From CBFHWY01 sp965659675 (GTDB taxonomy: Bacteria; Bacteroidota; Bacteroidia; Flavobacteriales_G; Salibacteraceae), in contig CBFHWY010000103.1 in the NCBI GenBank assembly GCA_965659675.1, forward strand, positions 1 to 8,001: DNA of 8,001 nucleotides, in the 5' to 3' direction. The position numbers were made by a program, and so were the translations under genes. Under the pieces are notes generated by a model. It saw only the letters and a list, made by a program, of their open reading frames with translations, searched no databases and was not told where the DNA came from. This document shows, in pieces, positions 6,420 through 8,001 of this stretch (position 1 is its first letter; the number at the start of each line of letters is the position of its first letter).

Positions 6420-7195
6420 CCTTTGATCCATACCAGTTATTAGATGCAGATGTCCTTTCTGATGATGATATCAAGAAGTTAAAGGATCTAACTAAACGCT
6501 ATCCCTACTTTACACTTCCCCATTTGCTTTTAGCCAGAGCCAGACAAGATAGACCCAATGGAATTGATTTCGATCAGGCTATTCGGCAAGCGGCAATAAG
6601 GGTGAACGACCGTGCTGTACTTTACAGATTATTGCTTCAACCCTTAGCCCGTAAGAGGGCTGAAGAGGTTGTGGAGCAGATCAGTCCAATCATCGGTCAA
6701 AAAGTAGGCAGCAAAGCTGAGCAAAGCGAAGTGGACCAGCTCAAAAAAGAGCTCGAACAAAACATACTAGCCCAGGCAGCTCAATCCAGCTTAAGTTATG
6801 ATGCTTCGATTAGCGAAAGCAAGGATGAAATTGAGGAACCGCTTGACCCGAAAGAGCAGGCCGAAGATTCACAAAAGCGTTCCTTCAGCTCATGGATGAG
6901 TATTCTGGAGGAGAATACACCTAAGATCGAAACCGCGATCATTGAAGATTTTATTTCCCTTTCGAAAGAAAGACCTGTAAGTCCTTCTAAGTTCTTCAAA
7001 GCCTCTGAAGACACAAAAGACAGCCTAATTGACGATGAAAGTTTTGTGACTGAAACACTGGCACGGGTATATGCCGATCAGGGCCTTTTTGAAAAGGCAA
7101 TTCATGTCTACGAACTTTTAAGTTTGAAATATCCACAAAAAAGTAGTTATTTTGCCGCCCTTATTAAGGAGCTACAAGACAATAATATAGATTGA
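6413..7195 (+). CDS. Bacteroidota TPR-type protein of unknown function (TTG start)
   Basis: This 260-residue protein has no signal peptide or membrane segment. Its N-terminus (residues 5-80, DPYQLLDAD...LKDLTKRYPYFTLPHLLLARA) and C-terminus resemble a conserved but uncharacterised Bacteroidota family often met next to secG. The middle (about 100-160) is polar and probably disordered or coiled. The segment AIIEDFISLSKERPVSPSKFF (175-195) is followed by one clear tetratricopeptide repeat (about 211-244: FVTETLARVYADQGLFEKAIHVYELLSLKYP) and SSYFAALIKEL. The start is inferred as TTG at 6413: an in-frame TAA at 6398-6400 blocks any earlier start, and no ATG or GTG occurs before the conserved N-terminal segment. 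It overlaps lptE by 7 bases and ends 1 base before secG. A scaffold or partner role for envelope or export proteins is a guess from context. Confidence 0.85.
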   Translation: MVAFDPYQLLDADVLSDDDIKKLKDLTKRYPYFTLPHLLLARARQDRPNGIDFDQAIRQAAIRVNDRAVLYRLLLQPLARKRAEEVVEQISPIIGQKVGSKAEQSEVDQLKKELEQNILAQAAQSSLSYDASISESKDEIEEPLDPKEQAEDSQKRSFSSWMSILEENTPKIETAIIEDFISLSKERPVSPSKFFKASEDTKDSLIDDESFVTETLARVYADQGLFEKAIHVYELLSLKYPQKSSYFAALIKELQDNNID

Positions 7196-7196
7196 C

Positions 7197-7517
7197 ATGT
7201 TCACACTCATTTTAGTACTCATCTTCCTCGACTGCGTTTTATTGACGCTCGTAGTATTGATCCAGGAATCCAAAGGAGGCGGTTTAGCCTCAGGTTTCTC
7301 ATCAGCTAATCAAATGATGGGTGTGAGAAGAACGGCCGATTGGCTCGAGAAAGCTACCTGGTCTCTAGCTATTGCACTATTCGTACTTAGTATGGCTGCT
7401 GCAGCTGTTCAAGGTGGTTCGCAAGCTAGCCAGGAAGAACCTAGTGAAGTTCAGGATTTCATCCAGGGGGAGCCAGTTAATGCTCCATCAGGCTTTGAGG
7501 CTCCTACAGAAGAGTAG
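7197..7517 (+). CDS. secG: Preprotein translocase subunit SecG
   Basis: SecG is the small inner-membrane subunit of the SecYEG channel and assists SecA-driven export. The 106 residues have two hydrophobic segments (about 2-22 and 54-72). They flank the conserved cytoplasmic loop IQESKGGGLASGF and the stretch RRTADWLEKATW, which are hallmarks of Bacteroidota SecG. The second helix is followed by an acidic, proline-containing tail of about 33 residues, as is common in this phylum. The ATG is one base after the TGA of the TPR gene. It is the last gene of the miaB operon, since a 153-base gap with regulatory features follows. Confidence 0.95.
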   Translation: MFTLILVLIFLDCVLLTLVVLIQESKGGGLASGFSSANQMMGVRRTADWLEKATWSLAIALFVLSMAAAAVQGGSQASQEEPSEVQDFIQGEPVNAPSGFEAPTEE

Positions 7518-7530
7518 ATCCACCCTATTA

Positions 7531-7566
7531 CTGCCAGCTTGTCATTTTGCTTGACATTGTGGGCAG
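7531..7566. promoter_or_regulatory. TGTCA/TGACA dyad between secG and groES
   Basis: TGTCA (7540-7544) and TGACA (7552-7556) form an inverted repeat around seven bases. It is nested in an outer CTGCC (7531-7535) / GGCAG (7562-7566) pair. A third similar half-site, TGACAATTTG, lies at 7573-7582. It could be an upstream activator-binding site for groES, placed about 70 bases before the -24/-12-like element. It could also act as a hairpin ending secG transcription, but only four T's follow (CTTTTC), so it is a poor intrinsic terminator. Both functions are inference. Confidence 0.4.
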
Positions 7567-7618
7567 CTTTTCTGACAATTTGTATCATATTTTGACTTAG
7601 AACCTGCGCTAAATGGCG

Positions 7619-7634
7619 TTGGCATGGATTGTGT
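7619..7634 (+). promoter_or_regulatory. Imperfect sigma-54 -24/-12-like element before groES
   Basis: TTGGCATGGATTGTGT matches the sigma-54 pattern TTGGCACG-N4-TTGC at the -24 half (TTGGCA, then G at the eighth position). In the -12 half it has GTGT for TTGC, so the GG-N10-GC spacing is kept but the final C is T. Initiation about 12 bases downstream would leave roughly 25 bases of leader to the groES ATG. A near -7 box (TATTTTG, 7588-7594) further upstream is one base short of TAnnTTTG and is the competing promoter candidate. Confidence 0.3.
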
Positions 7635-7670
7635 CTAATCCGAATCAAATAATTACTAAAACATCTAAAA

Positions 7671-7949
7671 ATGGCTGACGTAAAGTTTAAACCTAATGAA
7701 GATCGGCTACTTGTTGAGCCATCACCGGCTGAAGAGAAAACAGCAGGTGGCATTATCATTCCTGATACTGCAAAAGAAAAACCACAAACAGGAAAAGTGG
7801 TTGCAGTAGGTCCAGGGAAAAAGGACGAACCAATCACCGTTTCTGTAGGTGAAACAGTTTTCTACGGAAAGTATTCTGGAACAGAAATTAACATTGAGGG
7901 GCAGGATTATCTCATCATGAGAAACTCTGACATCCTCGGAAGTGTATAA
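7671..7949 (+). CDS. groES: Co-chaperonin GroES (Hsp10)
   Basis: GroES forms the seven-membered lid of the GroEL folding chamber in the cytoplasm. The 92-residue product carries the N-terminal FKPNEDRLLVEP strand (6-17). The mobile loop contains TAGGIIIPDTAKEKPQ (24-39), whose Ile triplet 28-30 binds GroEL. GKVVAVGPGK (41-50), the VSVGETVFYGKYSGTEI segment and the terminal YLIMRNSDILG also fit the family, and the length is normal. The ATG at 7671 follows an A-rich stretch (acatctaaaa) without a Shine-Dalgarno sequence, as is usual in Bacteroidota. No CIRCE inverted repeat is seen upstream, so HrcA control in the usual form is not evident. groEL follows after 25 bases, forming the normal chaperonin operon. 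Confidence 0.98.
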   Translation: MADVKFKPNEDRLLVEPSPAEEKTAGGIIIPDTAKEKPQTGKVVAVGPGKKDEPITVSVGETVFYGKYSGTEINIEGQDYLIMRNSDILGSV

Positions 7950-7974
7950 ATACAAATCATAAAAACGAATAAAA

Positions 7975-8001
7975 ATGGCTAAGAACATACATTTTGATGT
8001 A
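7975..8001 (+). CDS. groEL: Chaperonin GroEL, first nine codons (partial)
   Basis: The frame MAKNIHFDV opens 25 bases after groES and runs to the window edge. It matches the usual N-terminus of Bacteroidota GroEL (Hsp60), the ATP-driven folding chamber that GroES caps. The A-rich region before the ATG (acgaataaaa) resembles that before groES. Only the start is visible, but the residues and gene order leave little doubt. Confidence 0.93.

Noticed and set aside
7531..7571. Rho-independent terminator of the miaB-secG operon
   Set aside because: The stem has a large internal mismatch, and only four T's follow, interrupted by C. It is kept only as a possible regulatory dyad.
7518..7670. CIRCE operator (TTAGCACTC-N9-GAGTGCTAA) before groES
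   Set aside because: I looked for either half on both strands and found no acceptable match.

Overview
The window looks like chromosomal DNA from a member of the Bacteroidota, probably of the Cytophagales type. Pointers are a zinc-finger-less TopA, a Bacteroidota-style LptE lipoprotein, a Bacteroidota-type TPR protein next to secG, A-rich start regions without Shine-Dalgarno sequences, and a TAnnTTTG promoter box. The species cannot be named from the sequence alone.

Left part (1-3105, minus strand). topA (811-3105) is intact. Twenty-seven bases downstream begins a gene that matches the N-terminus of the Bacteroidota formimidoylglutamase/arginase family. It is lost after about 105-111 codons. 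At exactly that point another gene begins, encoding a very lysine-rich protein (125-469), and a GTG-started gene follows it directly and runs off the left edge. The first 41 residues of the latter resemble phage 3TM holin-like proteins. A hand count gives about 35% GC for 1-480 and about 46% for 481-780. The simplest reading is that position ~451-470 is the edge of an integrated, probably phage-derived element that split the host gene.

Middle (3106-3287). This is a divergent intergenic region between topA and miaB. It holds two AT-rich imperfect palindromes and a good -7 box in front of miaB.

Right part (3288-7517, plus strand). This is a very compact five-gene operon: miaB, a sigma-54 activator without a sensory domain, lptE, a single-TPR protein with a TTG start, and secG. 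Junctions are 1 base apart or overlap by 4 and 7 bases. It mixes tRNA modification, transcription control, LPS transport and protein export, so its common theme is probably envelope biogenesis and growth.

Right edge (7518-8001). After secG comes a 153-base regulatory gap with a TGTCA/TGACA dyad and an imperfect sigma-54 -24/-12-like element. Next are groES and the first nine codons of groEL. The layout suggests a possible link between the sigma-54 activator in the window and the chaperonin promoter, but this is untested. I found no tRNA, rRNA, CRISPR array or complete insertion sequence.
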